Of a DNA stretch of 16,474 nucleotides, positions 6,867-13,606 are shown one piece after another. The position numbers and the translations under genes are program-made. The notes under the pieces are model-generated. The model ran no database searches and had not been told where the DNA came from. It saw only the letters and a program-made list of their open reading frames with translations. Source of the stretch: an uncultured Coriobacteriaceae bacterium (lineage in GTDB: Bacteria; Actinomycetota; Coriobacteriia; Coriobacteriales; Eggerthellaceae). Each line of letters starts with the position of its first letter. The first letter of the stretch is position 1. The stretch spans positions 1-16,474 of the forward strand of contig CADBQL010000100.1 of NCBI GenBank assembly GCA_902796815.1, in the 5' to 3' direction.

Positions 6867-7817
6867 ATGGCCCGTCATATCAGATACGAGTACGATGCGT
6901 ACGGCATGACACCAGACGCTCGAGCTGCAGAGATCGAAGAGATTCTTGAGCAAGGTGCACGTCGGCGCCGAAGGCGTTTTTGGACCATCATCCTCGTAAT
7001 AGCCCTTCTGGTGCTCATAGGCGCGCTCGTTGCACTTGGCGTTATTGGCTATAGCTATATTCAAGGTCAGCAGAAATACGACAAGATCTCTGATATTGCT
7101 GATGTGGGCATGGAATCGAACGCTGCGGCGCAGGTCGAAGATATCGCGTCGATTGAAGTCGATTGGGACGCGTTGCGCGCCGCCAATCCCGATACGGTGG
7201 CCTGGGTCTACATTCCGCACACGGTTATCAATTATCCTGTCGTCAAAGGCGAGGACAACGACCACTACCTCTATTACGACTTCGATGGCGAAGCTGGCTG
7301 GCTTGCCAACTACGGCGCGATATTCATGGACTATCGCAACAAACCGAAGTGGCGTGACGAAGCTTATTTCATCTACGGGCATCATATGAACGACGGCTCT
7401 ATGTTCGCCGATATTGCGGGCATGGAGGACCAAGCGCGTTTCGACGAGTGCCGAACCGTATTCCTGCTTTCGCCAGAGGGCAATTTCCGTCTGCGCACGT
7501 TCGCGATTGTTCATAGCGCACCTGATGAGCTGCTTGTGCAGACCGTATTCAAAGATGACAAAGAGCGAACAGAATACATCCAGGACAAAATGGATCGCTC
7601 GCTTGCCAAAGTCGATGATGTACCAGCTGCAAAAGATATCGATCAGGTGTTTGTCTTCGCGACGTGCGACGCCGGCTCGTGGGGGCGCGATGTGCTGTTC
7701 GCATACGTGGAGGAAACGTCGGTAGAAGGCCTCGAAGGGCTCGAGGGTCGCATCGGAATCGGCAAGAACAGTGAGGGTGTAAAAGAGTTCGTGGAGGATG
7801 TTAAGGAAACCTCGTAG
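6867..7817 (+). CDS. srtB: Class B sortase, membrane-anchored
   Basis: Sortases cut a C-terminal sorting signal and attach the protein to peptidoglycan or build pili. This 316-residue protein has a cytoplasmic N-terminus with a basic block RRRRRR at 32-37, one membrane helix at about 38-62, and an extracellular sortase domain from about 98 to 285. Class B hallmarks are WVYIPHTVINYPVVKGEDND at about 113-132, YGHHM with catalytic His172, and FATCD with catalytic Cys267, followed by an Arg at 274 (SWGRDVLF) as the probable third catalytic residue. A modest AAGG lies 10 bases before the ATG. No protein with an LPxTG-like tail and no pilin gene is nearby, so it may serve substrates encoded elsewhere. 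A 138-bp gap separates it from the upstream kinase gene, and no clear promoter was seen there. Confidence 0.92.
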   Translation: MARHIRYEYDAYGMTPDARAAEIEEILEQGARRRRRRFWTIILVIALLVLIGALVALGVIGYSYIQGQQKYDKISDIADVGMESNAAAQVEDIASIEVDWDALRAANPDTVAWVYIPHTVINYPVVKGEDNDHYLYYDFDGEAGWLANYGAIFMDYRNKPKWRDEAYFIYGHHMNDGSMFADIAGMEDQARFDECRTVFLLSPEGNFRLRTFAIVHSAPDELLVQTVFKDDKERTEYIQDKMDRSLAKVDDVPAAKDIDQVFVFATCDAGSWGRDVLFAYVEETSVEGLEGLEGRIGIGKNSEGVKEFVEDVKETS

Positions 7818-7826
7818 GTAGCGGAT

Positions 7827-7866
7827 AGGAGCGCGGCTAAAAGATTTCCCTGCAGCCACGGCTCCT
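7827..7866 (+). terminator. Possible weak terminator after the sortase gene
   Basis: AGGAGC (7827-7832) pairs with GCTCCT (7861-7866), and an inner GGCT (7835-7838) pairs with AGCC (7854-7857), leaving a small internal loop. TTTAAG follows. The short T-run makes it a poor terminator on paper. It could instead be a leader structure of the purM transcript. Confidence 0.35.
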
Positions 7867-7912
7867 TTAAGGGCGTGTGCCGCGGATGTAGCGCGGCAGA
7901 ATGGGAGTAGCT

Positions 7913-8995
7913 ATGAGCGATCAGCAAGAATCCGGACAGGTGACATATGCGCAAGCAGGCGTCGATATCGAAGAAGGTGCACGCGCTGTAGATGCGATTA
8001 AACAGATTGTTCACTCGACGTACAGGCCCGAAGTTGTAGGAGATATCGGTGGGTTCGGAGGGCTTTTCTCAATCGCGATGGCCAAGGGCATGGAGGAACC
8101 GCTGCTCGTGAGCGGCACCGACGGTGTAGGCACGAAGCTTAAGATCGCGCAAATGCTCGACATGCATGACACCGTCGGTATAGATTTGGTCGCCATGTGC
8201 GCCAACGATATCTTGGCCACAGGTGCCGAGCCGCTCTTTTTCCTGGATTACGTGGCCGTTGGAAAGCTCGATGCCGAAGCGATGGCCAAGATTGTCGGCG
8301 GCATAGGAGAAGGCTGCAAGCAGGCCGGCTGCGCTCTCATCGGCGGTGAAATGGCAGAGCATCCTGGCGTGATGGACCCGTCCGATTACGATCTTTCGGG
8401 CTTTTGCGTTGGCATAGTCGATCGGCCCAAGATGCTCGATCCCGCATCTGTGCGCGAAGGAGACGTGCTCGTGGGGCTCGCGTCGAGTGGTTTGCACTCG
8501 AACGGCTATTCGCTCGCGCGCAAGGTTTGCCTGGAGGGGCGTTCGCTTGAGGAGGTGACGGCGCCCGTCGATGAGCTCGATGGCCAAGGCGTAGCAGAGG
8601 CGCTGCTCACCCCAACGCGCATCTACGTGAAGCCGGTGCGTTCGGTCATGGATGCATGCCCTGGAGCTGTGCGCGCCCTTGCGCACATTACCGGTGGCGG
8701 CATTACCGAAAACCTAAATCGGGCGCTTCACGATGCCGTCGATGCAGTGGTGGAGCTCGGCACATGGCCCGTGCCCGCCATCGTCCGCTACACCTGCGAG
8801 GCTGCGCATCTGGTCGAGGCCGAAGCGCTCAAGACGTTTAACATGGGCTTGGGCCTCGTGCTGATTGTGGATGCGGAAAGCGTTGACGAGGTGCGTGCGG
8901 CTGCCGAGGCTGCAGGGGAGAAGACCTACGTCGTCGGGCGTATCGAAGCAGGTAGCGGCATCGTTCGTTATGAGAATGAGGGCACGTTGCTGTAA
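7913..8995 (+). CDS. purM: Phosphoribosylformylglycinamidine cyclo-ligase (AIR synthetase)
   Basis: PurM closes the imidazole ring: FGAM + ATP gives AIR + ADP + phosphate in cytosolic purine synthesis. The 360-residue product matches the family length and shows the diagnostic blocks YAQAGVDIEEG near the start, SGTDGVGTKLKIA, MCANDILATGAEPLFFLDY, IGGEMAEHPGVM, LASSGLHSNGYSLAR and HITGGGITENL. The ATG at 7913 is chosen because GGGAG sits seven bases before it; an in-frame ATG at 7901 has no ribosome site. It is followed after 38 bp by purN and then an XdhC-type gene on the same strand, so the three are probably co-transcribed. Confidence 0.97.
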   Translation: MSDQQESGQVTYAQAGVDIEEGARAVDAIKQIVHSTYRPEVVGDIGGFGGLFSIAMAKGMEEPLLVSGTDGVGTKLKIAQMLDMHDTVGIDLVAMCANDILATGAEPLFFLDYVAVGKLDAEAMAKIVGGIGEGCKQAGCALIGGEMAEHPGVMDPSDYDLSGFCVGIVDRPKMLDPASVREGDVLVGLASSGLHSNGYSLARKVCLEGRSLEEVTAPVDELDGQGVAEALLTPTRIYVKPVRSVMDACPGAVRALAHITGGGITENLNRALHDAVDAVVELGTWPVPAIVRYTCEAAHLVEAEALKTFNMGLGLVLIVDAESVDEVRAAAEAAGEKTYVVGRIEAGSGIVRYENEGTLL

Positions 8996-9033
8996 CGGCA
9001 AAAACAATCCTTCTGTGCGTATTGGAGAAAGTT

Positions 9034-9651
9034 ATGGCAAAGAAATTGAAAATCGGCGTTCTCGTCTCCGGGAGCGGAACCAATTTGCAGGCAATCATCG
9101 ATGCAGCAGCAGACGGACTTCCCGTCGAAGTAGTTCATGTGGTCTCGTCACGCCCTGATGCGTACGGTATAAAACGCGCGGAGGATGCAGGTATTGATAC
9201 GCTCGTGCTCAACCGAGCCGAATATGCAGATGCGGAAGCGGCCGATCGAAAGATTGCGCTAACGCTCAAGGAGGCTGGTGCGCAATACGTTGTCATGGCT
9301 GGTTATATGAGGATGGTCACGCCAGTGCTGCTCGACGCTTTCCCCAATCGTATCTTGAATCTGCACCCTGCGCTGTTGCCGTCGTTCGTCGGAGCGCATG
9401 CCATACAGGATGCGTTTGACGCTGGCGTGAAGGTTACGGGGGTGACCGTGCATTTTGCCAACGCCGAATATGACAAGGGGCCGATAGTGGCTCAGCGGGC
9501 CGTCGAAGTGCTCGAAAGCGATACCGTTGACGAACTCGAGTCGCGCATCCATGCGGTTGAACATGAGCTTTATCCTCAAGTCATCGGCTGGATAGCCGAA
9601 GGTCGCGTATCCGTAGGCGACGACGGAAAAGTCCATGTTGCGACGCAATAA
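9034..9651 (+). CDS. purN: Phosphoribosylglycinamide formyltransferase (GAR transformylase)
   Basis: PurN transfers a formyl group from 10-formyltetrahydrofolate to GAR, giving FGAR, the third step of purine synthesis. The 205-residue product has the phosphate-binding VSGSGTNLQAI at the N-terminus, AGYMRMVTPVLL, the catalytic NLHPALLPSF (Asn and His) and the catalytic Asp in EYDKGPIVAQRAV. The ATG at 9034 has GGAG at 9024-9027; an in-frame TTG at 9022 would overlap that ribosome site and is rejected. It lies 38 bp after purM and 35 bp before the XdhC-family gene. Confidence 0.97.
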   Translation: MAKKLKIGVLVSGSGTNLQAIIDAAADGLPVEVVHVVSSRPDAYGIKRAEDAGIDTLVLNRAEYADAEAADRKIALTLKEAGAQYVVMAGYMRMVTPVLLDAFPNRILNLHPALLPSFVGAHAIQDAFDAGVKVTGVTVHFANAEYDKGPIVAQRAVEVLESDTVDELESRIHAVEHELYPQVIGWIAEGRVSVGDDGKVHVATQ

Positions 9652-9686
9652 CAAGATGCGCCTTGTTTCAAAAAGAAAGGATTTAC

Positions 9687-10676
9687 ATGAAACGGGATAC
9701 ACTTCAGGCGATTATCGAGGATCTTGAGGAAGGGCGCATTCCGGTTATTACGCCCGTAGACGTGCCGGCGTTTAGCGCTGAGGCGACGGCAGGAAACGAG
9801 CGCATTCCGGCTGATTATCTCCAGGTGCTAGCCAAAAGCCTCACGCGTGAGGATGTCCCGACGTTTGAGCGCGCCCTGAGGGCGATTGATGAGGGGGAGC
9901 TTGCGTGGCTTGGCTTCAAGGTCGTTTACGATCCCCAAGTTGCCATGGGAAAATCAGGCGCGGGAATGACCAAGGACTACGGTGAGGTCGGCTCTGCTGA
10001 CGGAGAGCCGCTTGTGTTCTTCTGCAATGATGCAAAGGAGATCGTTTGCTCGCGCGAGCCATCGAAGCGCGATTTATTCCAGATGAAGGACGTGACGCGA
10101 GGGCCGTCCATGCACAACGAGCAATTCGAAGGATTGACTTGGGCAAGTGTTGCTTTGTTCAACCCCGTGCGCGTATGGTTGCTCGGTGCTTCCGATGTTG
10201 CAGTCGAGCTAGCGCCGCTTGCCGCCCATGTTGGCTTCGACGTCGTCGTAGTCGATTATGATGAGGCCTACATTAACGCTGCTCGTTTTCCGGGTTTCGA
10301 GTGCATAAAGCTCGATGGCGGAAACTTCGACCAGCTCTTCGATATGAAAGCGGATCCGCTCGATTACGTCTGCGTGCTGACCCGAGGGCATATGTTCGAT
10401 CCCGATAGCTGCATTTGGGCTGCTCGCGAGAGAGTTCACTATATCGGCATGATGGGTTGCGCCGGAAAGAACACGGGCGTGCACGATATCGTGACGGGCG
10501 CAGGCGTAAGCGAGGAGCAGTGGGAGGCTATCAAGCGTCCTATCGGCTTGAAATTCGGTGCTAAGACCCCTGCCGAGCTCGCCATCGCCATCGTCGCTGA
10601 GCTCATCGACGTGCGTTACAAACAGCGGTACTCCAAAGAGGCGCGCGACCGCCACGATAATTCACTTGGCCGCTAG
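9687..10676 (+). CDS. XdhC/CoxI-family protein with a divergent N-terminal half
   Basis: XdhC/CoxI proteins bind molybdenum cofactor and help insert it, in sulfurated form, into xanthine dehydrogenase or related hydroxylases. The C-terminal half shows the family's Rossmann-like domain: VRVWLLGASDVAVELAPLAA at about 161-180, VVVVDYDE, VCVLTRGHMFD, YIGMMGCAGK at about 252-261, and the signature PIGLKFGAKTPAELAIAIVA at about 285-304. The N-terminal ~155 residues do not show the usual XdhC N-terminal motif and are unassigned. The ATG at 9687 has GAAAGGA upstream; a TTG at 9663 is a poorer start. No molybdenum hydroxylase subunit is encoded in the window. The gene follows purM-purN closely, which hints at a link with purine metabolism. 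The family call is good; the partner enzyme is unknown. Confidence 0.8.
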   Translation: MKRDTLQAIIEDLEEGRIPVITPVDVPAFSAEATAGNERIPADYLQVLAKSLTREDVPTFERALRAIDEGELAWLGFKVVYDPQVAMGKSGAGMTKDYGEVGSADGEPLVFFCNDAKEIVCSREPSKRDLFQMKDVTRGPSMHNEQFEGLTWASVALFNPVRVWLLGASDVAVELAPLAAHVGFDVVVVDYDEAYINAARFPGFECIKLDGGNFDQLFDMKADPLDYVCVLTRGHMFDPDSCIWAARERVHYIGMMGCAGKNTGVHDIVTGAGVSEEQWEAIKRPIGLKFGAKTPAELAIAIVAELIDVRYKQRYSKEARDRHDNSLGR

Positions 10677-10715
10677 GGCGATGGGTCGTGGCCTGTATGT
10701 CACTCGGGCCTGGGC

Positions 10716-10746
10716 TATGAGTCGCGCCCCTGGGGCAAAACTCATA
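10716..10746. repeat. 31-bp interspersed palindromic element, copy B, overlapping a TATAAT box
   Basis: TATGAGT (10716-10722) and ACTCATA (10740-10746) are perfect complements, with an inner GCCCC-T-GGGGC. The length and key blocks match the element at 115-145. A perfect -10 hexamer TATAAT (10745-10750) overlaps the right arm. No -35 hexamer is found at normal distance because the GC-rich palindrome occupies that place. The element lies between the XdhC-family gene and the SepIVA-like gene, so it could be an operator or an exapted repeat. A further 10-bp palindrome, AATTCGAATT, lies at 10779-10788. Confidence 0.6.
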
Positions 10747-10852
10747 TAATATTTGTGCAGCACTAACAAACCTGCTAGAATTCGAATTTGTATAGACTGC
10801 TGCTTATAGATTCGAGAAATGTAGGCACGGGCGGCAAAGCGGAAGGATAGTC

Positions 10853-11326
10853 ATGGACGAAACTGGAGTACTTGGTCTACTCGACGAGCTGTCGATCCTT
10901 TTAGAAGACTCCAAACCGGTCGGATTTGGCAGGAACGGAAATCTTCGACAGGTAGATATCGCGGCTGCTTTCGAGATAATGGACGAGATTCGCGATGTGT
11001 TCCCGAGCGAATTTGCCCAGGCTCGCCAAATAGTGCGCGAGCGCCAAGGCCTGCTCGATGACGCTGAGGCTGAAGCTAACCGAATGGTAGAAGATGCTCG
11101 TTCGCAGGCAATGACGATTGCAAGCGAGCAGGAAATCGTGCGCATTTCTCAGCAACAAGCAGATCAGGTGCTTGCTGATGCTCGTGAGCTCGAGCGCCAG
11201 ACGCGCGCGGGTGCTGAAGATTATGCTGACGAGGTTTTCGGACATGTTGAGCAGAGCCTCGACACGCTTCTCCAGAACGTTCGTCGCTGCCGCGACCGCC
11301 TGAACGCAACCACGATGGGACACTAG
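10853..11326 (+). CDS. SepIVA-like coiled-coil protein (DivIVA-related)
   Basis: The 157-residue product begins with LGLLDELSILLEDSKPV, then DIAAAFEIMDEIRDVFPSEF, a long charged helix (about residues 57-125, AEAEANRMVEDARSQA type) and a conserved end (YADEVFGHVEQSLDTLLQNV). From memory this resembles mycobacterial SepIVA (Rv2927c), a DivIVA-like protein needed for septation and growth-zone organisation: both share the LDELS start, the IPxE/FPSE segment and the terminal helix. SepIVA also sits directly before DUF177, rnc and smc. This version lacks much of the repeated coiled coil and is shorter (SepIVA is about 240 residues). The ATG has GGAAGGAT upstream. It is followed 10 bp later by yceD and is probably the first gene of that transcript. 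It could also simply be called an F0-b-like coiled-coil protein. Confidence 0.72.
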   Translation: MDETGVLGLLDELSILLEDSKPVGFGRNGNLRQVDIAAAFEIMDEIRDVFPSEFAQARQIVRERQGLLDDAEAEANRMVEDARSQAMTIASEQEIVRISQQQADQVLADARELERQTRAGAEDYADEVFGHVEQSLDTLLQNVRRCRDRLNATTMGH

Positions 11327-11336
11327 GCGGATCTGC

Positions 11337-11918
11337 ATGGCTGATGCATGCATAAAGATTCCTGCGGAGCTCTTCGCATTGGCGGAGAGCTCTCATTTTG
11401 AAGGTATGCTTGATTTGCCGCAGCTTGCGGTCGGACCAGATGATTACCTCTTCGAAGAGCCGCTTGCTTGGGCGGTTGACGTGACAAATACCGGTTCGGC
11501 ACTGCTCGTTTCGGGCACGGTCAAGGGAAGCGCGCATTGTATGTGTTCGCGCTGTCTTGATGATGTGGCTTGCGAATTCAATGGGGATATCGAGGGTTTC
11601 TTCGTCATGCAGGAAGCCGACCTCGACTACCTCGACGACGATGAAGATGCTCCAGGCGCAGATGAGTTCGATGTGCTGCCCGCAGATCACATTATTAACT
11701 TGCAGCCTCTGATAGAAGCGGCGCTTATGGTTGAAGCGCCGACGATGCCGTTGTGTCGTGAAAACTGTGCAGGTCTTTGCCCAGTTTGCGGGGCGAACCT
11801 CAACGAGGGTGACTGCGGTTGCGGAAAGGACCCCGATGTTGCTGCCTTCGACGCTCAGGCGAACCCGTTTGCGGTCCTTGCCGATTTTAAGTTCGACGAG
11901 GACGTGACGCGCGGATAA
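11337..11918 (+). CDS. yceD: YceD/DUF177 family protein, metal-binding cysteine type
   Basis: DUF177 proteins are encoded beside rpmF in most bacteria and are linked to 23S rRNA/ribosome metabolism; the exact role is unsettled. This one has 193 residues. The N-terminal beta-rich part leads to CMCSRCL at 68-74, an acidic stretch (YLDDDEDAPGADEFD) and a C-terminal cysteine cluster CRENCAGLCPVCGANL at 140-155 followed by CGC at 160-162. The paired Cys motifs suggest a zinc site. It starts 10 bp after the SepIVA-like gene, with GGCGGA as a modest ribosome site, and precedes rpmF by 153 bp, the expected gene order. Confidence 0.9.
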   Translation: MADACIKIPAELFALAESSHFEGMLDLPQLAVGPDDYLFEEPLAWAVDVTNTGSALLVSGTVKGSAHCMCSRCLDDVACEFNGDIEGFFVMQEADLDYLDDDEDAPGADEFDVLPADHIINLQPLIEAALMVEAPTMPLCRENCAGLCPVCGANLNEGDCGCGKDPDVAAFDAQANPFAVLADFKFDEDVTRG

Positions 11919-11972
11919 CATTCGGCACTTGCGTGTGTGCATGCGAAGATATGGTGATGATTAAATCACTTC

Positions 11973-12004
11973 TTGCACAAGGTATAGGGGTTTGCTACTA
12001 TACT
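11973..12004 (+). promoter_or_regulatory. Possible promoter upstream of rpmF
   Basis: TATACT (11999-12004) is a good -10 hexamer located 68 bases before the rpmF start. The nearest -35-like box, TTGCAC (11973-11978), is 20 bases away, longer than ideal. The 153-bp gap between yceD and rpmF, rich in A/T compared with the flanking genes, supports extra transcription of the ribosomal protein gene here. Confidence 0.38.
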
Positions 12005-12071
12005 GTTTTGCGTGTTTCAATGATTTAAAAGCCGTTTCGCAATATGAAGCGTATATTGAAGGAGTTAAGAG

Positions 12072-12251
12072 ATGGCAGTACCTAAACAACGTATGGGCCG
12101 TATCCGCACCCATCAGCGTCGCAGCACCCATGATCGTATCGATGCTCCAGCACGTTCCACGTGCCCGCAGTGCGGTGAGGTTAAGCTTCCTCATCGCGTG
12201 TGCCCGAACTGCGGCTATTACAGGAACCGCGAAGTTATCGAGACCGAATAA
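12072..12251 (+). CDS. rpmF: 50S ribosomal protein L32
   Basis: This 59-residue protein of the large ribosomal subunit starts MAVPKQRMGRIRTHQRRSTH, the typical L32 N-terminus, and has a CxxC pair at Cys31/Cys34 and another at Cys44/Cys47 (CPQCGEVKLPHRVCPNCGYY). It is therefore the zinc-ribbon (C+) form, which suggests that any zinc-free paralogue would be encoded elsewhere. AAGGAG at about 12058-12063 gives an ideal ribosome site. Its position after yceD is conserved across bacteria, and a terminator follows 25 bp after the stop. Confidence 0.97.
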   Translation: MAVPKQRMGRIRTHQRRSTHDRIDAPARSTCPQCGEVKLPHRVCPNCGYYRNREVIETE

Positions 12252-12276
12252 CTTGTTGGGCGTAGTGAATTTGACG

Positions 12277-12312
12277 AACCTCCTGGCCGTATAGTGCCAG
12301 GGGGTTTTATTT
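12277..12312 (+). terminator. Intrinsic terminator after rpmF
   Basis: AACCTCCTGGC (12277-12287) pairs with GCCAGGGGGTT (12296-12306), with one G-T pair and an eight-base loop, and is followed by TTTTATTT. It separates the sepIVA-yceD-rpmF transcript from plsX. Confidence 0.88.
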
Positions 12313-12339
12313 GGTTTGGGCGATAGTAGTTTGGCGCTG

Positions 12340-12394
12340 AATCGTTTTGCCCCAGATAACAGCTCAGGTAGGTGTTGTTTCGGGCAAAACGAGT
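12340..12394. promoter_or_regulatory. Long inverted repeat in the plsX leader
   Basis: AATCGTTTTGCCC (12340-12352) and GGGCAAAACGAGT (12382-12394) are complementary over 12 of 13 positions, around a 29-base centre. The right arm ends 29 bases before the plsX ATG. The GTTTTGCCCCAG core also occurs, reversed, in the 31-bp element at 10716-10746, so this may be a diverged and expanded relative. It could be a leader hairpin or an operator for plsX; no T-run follows, so it is not a standard terminator. Confidence 0.5.
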
Positions 12395-12423
12395 CAAGCG
12401 CATTGGCATTGATTGGACTGAAT

Positions 12424-13419
12424 ATGGCTGAAAAGGTGACGATTTCGGTTGACGCGCTGGGCGGAGATAACGCTCCTGGGGTCGTTTTGGAGGGCGTTGA
12501 GCAAGCGCTCGCGCTTGACGAGGACCTGACTGTACTCTTATGCGGTCCCGCTGACGTTGTCGAGCCTTTTTCTGCCGCTCATGATCGCTGCGAGGCGGTC
12601 GCCACAACCGAGGTAATCGGGATGGCCGAGCATCCGGCCAATGCTGTGCGCAAGAAGAAGGATTCCTCAATCGTCGTGGGATGCCGCTTGGTCAAGGAAG
12701 GTCGAGCGCAAGGGTTTTTCTCGGCTGGTTCGACAGGGGCCTGCCTAGCGGCCGGTACTCTCGTAATCGGAAGAATCAAGGGCGTTTCGCGTCCTGCGCT
12801 CGTGACGGTCATTCCGTCTCCTGGCGCATCACCGGCCAAATCGGTTGTGCTCTGCGACGTGGGCGCCAACGCAGATTGCAAACCCGAATACCTCGTTCAG
12901 TTCGCTGCAATGGCAAGCGCGTACGCAACTAATGTCCTCGGAATCGCCAACCCGTCCGTCGGCCTTCTCAACATTGGCGAGGAGGAGGAGAAAGGTTCCA
13001 CCTTCGCCCAGCAGGCACACGAGCTCCTGAAGCAGAACTGCCCCAATTTCCAAGGTAATGCCGAAGGGCGTGATGTGCTCGATAGCCCCTTCGATGTCAT
13101 CGTGTGCGATGGGTTCACTGGTAACGTATGTCTCAAAACTGTGGAAGGGACCGCAAAAGCCCTGCTTGGTGGCCTGAAGTCGGTCTTGAAGAGCTCGATG
13201 AAGACGAAGCTTGCAGCCCTTGCGATAAAAGGCGAGCTCAAGGAGATGCTCAGCGCCATCGATCCCGATGCAATGGGAGGTGCGCCGCTGCTTGGCGTAA
13301 AGGGTGGATGCATCGTCGGGCACGGCTCTTCAAATGCACGAGCTATCAAGAATGGAATTTTTGCGAGTGCGACCTTCGTGCGGTCGGGCGTTTCTGAAGT
13401 TATCGCGCAAACCGTGTAA
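12424..13419 (+). CDS. plsX: Phosphate acyltransferase PlsX
   Basis: PlsX makes acyl-phosphate from acyl-ACP, feeding PlsY in membrane phospholipid synthesis. The 331-residue product has the signature ISVDALGGDNAPGVVLEGV at the N-terminus, then FFSAGSTGACLAAGTLVIG, LCDVGANADCKPEYLVQFA, LLNIGEEEEKGS, VIVCDGFTGNVCLKTVEGTA and GVKGGCIVGHGSSNARAIKN, all PlsX blocks. The ATG at 12424 has only a weak GGA upstream; the frame continues to a TTG at 12316, but that lies at the edge of the rpmF terminator. Unlike many Firmicutes there is no fabD-fabG-acpP between plsX and rnc. A leader inverted repeat at 12340-12394 may regulate it. Confidence 0.96.
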   Translation: MAEKVTISVDALGGDNAPGVVLEGVEQALALDEDLTVLLCGPADVVEPFSAAHDRCEAVATTEVIGMAEHPANAVRKKKDSSIVVGCRLVKEGRAQGFFSAGSTGACLAAGTLVIGRIKGVSRPALVTVIPSPGASPAKSVVLCDVGANADCKPEYLVQFAAMASAYATNVLGIANPSVGLLNIGEEEEKGSTFAQQAHELLKQNCPNFQGNAEGRDVLDSPFDVIVCDGFTGNVCLKTVEGTAKALLGGLKSVLKSSMKTKLAALAIKGELKEMLSAIDPDAMGGAPLLGVKGGCIVGHGSSNARAIKNGIFASATFVRSGVSEVIAQTV

Positions 13420-13469
13420 GACTGACGCTACTGCCAAACTTTCCAGTAAAATTTAATCCAAATGCGCTT

Positions 13470-13493
13470 CAAAGCTATTCCTACATAGCTTTG
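13470..13493. promoter_or_regulatory. Inverted repeat after plsX
   Basis: CAAAGCTA (13470-13477) and TAGCTTTG (13486-13493) are perfect complements with an eight-base loop. The stem is A/T-rich and only TTG follows, so it would be a weak terminator for plsX. It adjoins directly a second palindrome at 13494-13507. Confidence 0.45.
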
Positions 13494-13522
13494 TTGCATG
13501 TATGCAAATATACGAATAGTAT
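13494..13522 (+). promoter_or_regulatory. Candidate rnc promoter with a palindromic -35 region
   Basis: TTGCAT (13494-13499), a 17-base spacer and TAGTAT (13517-13522) form a plausible promoter pointing at rnc, with transcription starting near 13529. The -35 region is part of a perfect palindrome, TTGCATGTATGCAA (13494-13507), which could be a repressor or activator site. Confidence 0.48.
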
Positions 13523-13558
13523 GGCCGAAGCGCAACTGAAGGCTCTTGCGCTCTGGCC
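13523..13558 (+). promoter_or_regulatory. Strong hairpin in the rnc leader
   Basis: GGCCGAAGCGCAA (13523-13535) pairs with TTGCGCTCTGGCC (13546-13558): 13 positions with one G-U pair and one A-C mismatch, closing a 10-base loop. No T-run follows, so it is unlikely to be a terminator. It lies 48 bases before the rnc start codon. In E. coli and Streptomyces, RNase III cuts a hairpin in its own leader to limit its synthesis; this structure is a candidate for the same control. If transcription starts at the predicted site near 13529, only the inner 7 bp would be in that transcript, while read-through from plsX would carry the full stem. Confidence 0.55.
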
Positions 13559-13606
13559 ATGCTGATTCGTCGTTCATGTTGTACGATTTGTGAGGTAGTC
13601 TGAGCT

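Noticed and set aside
6858..7859. 333-codon open frame on the minus strand over the sortase gene
   Set aside because: It is antisense to a protein with intact sortase catalytic motifs; its own translation shows no recognisable family.
11076..11942. 288-codon open frame on the minus strand over yceD and the SepIVA-like gene
   Set aside because: It covers parts of two well-supported plus-strand genes and has no domain signature. It is treated as a shadow.
11992..12294. 100-codon plus-strand frame overlapping the L32 gene
   Set aside because: The rpmF frame encodes an unmistakable L32 with two CxxC pairs and a strong ribosome site; the longer overlapping frame is spurious.
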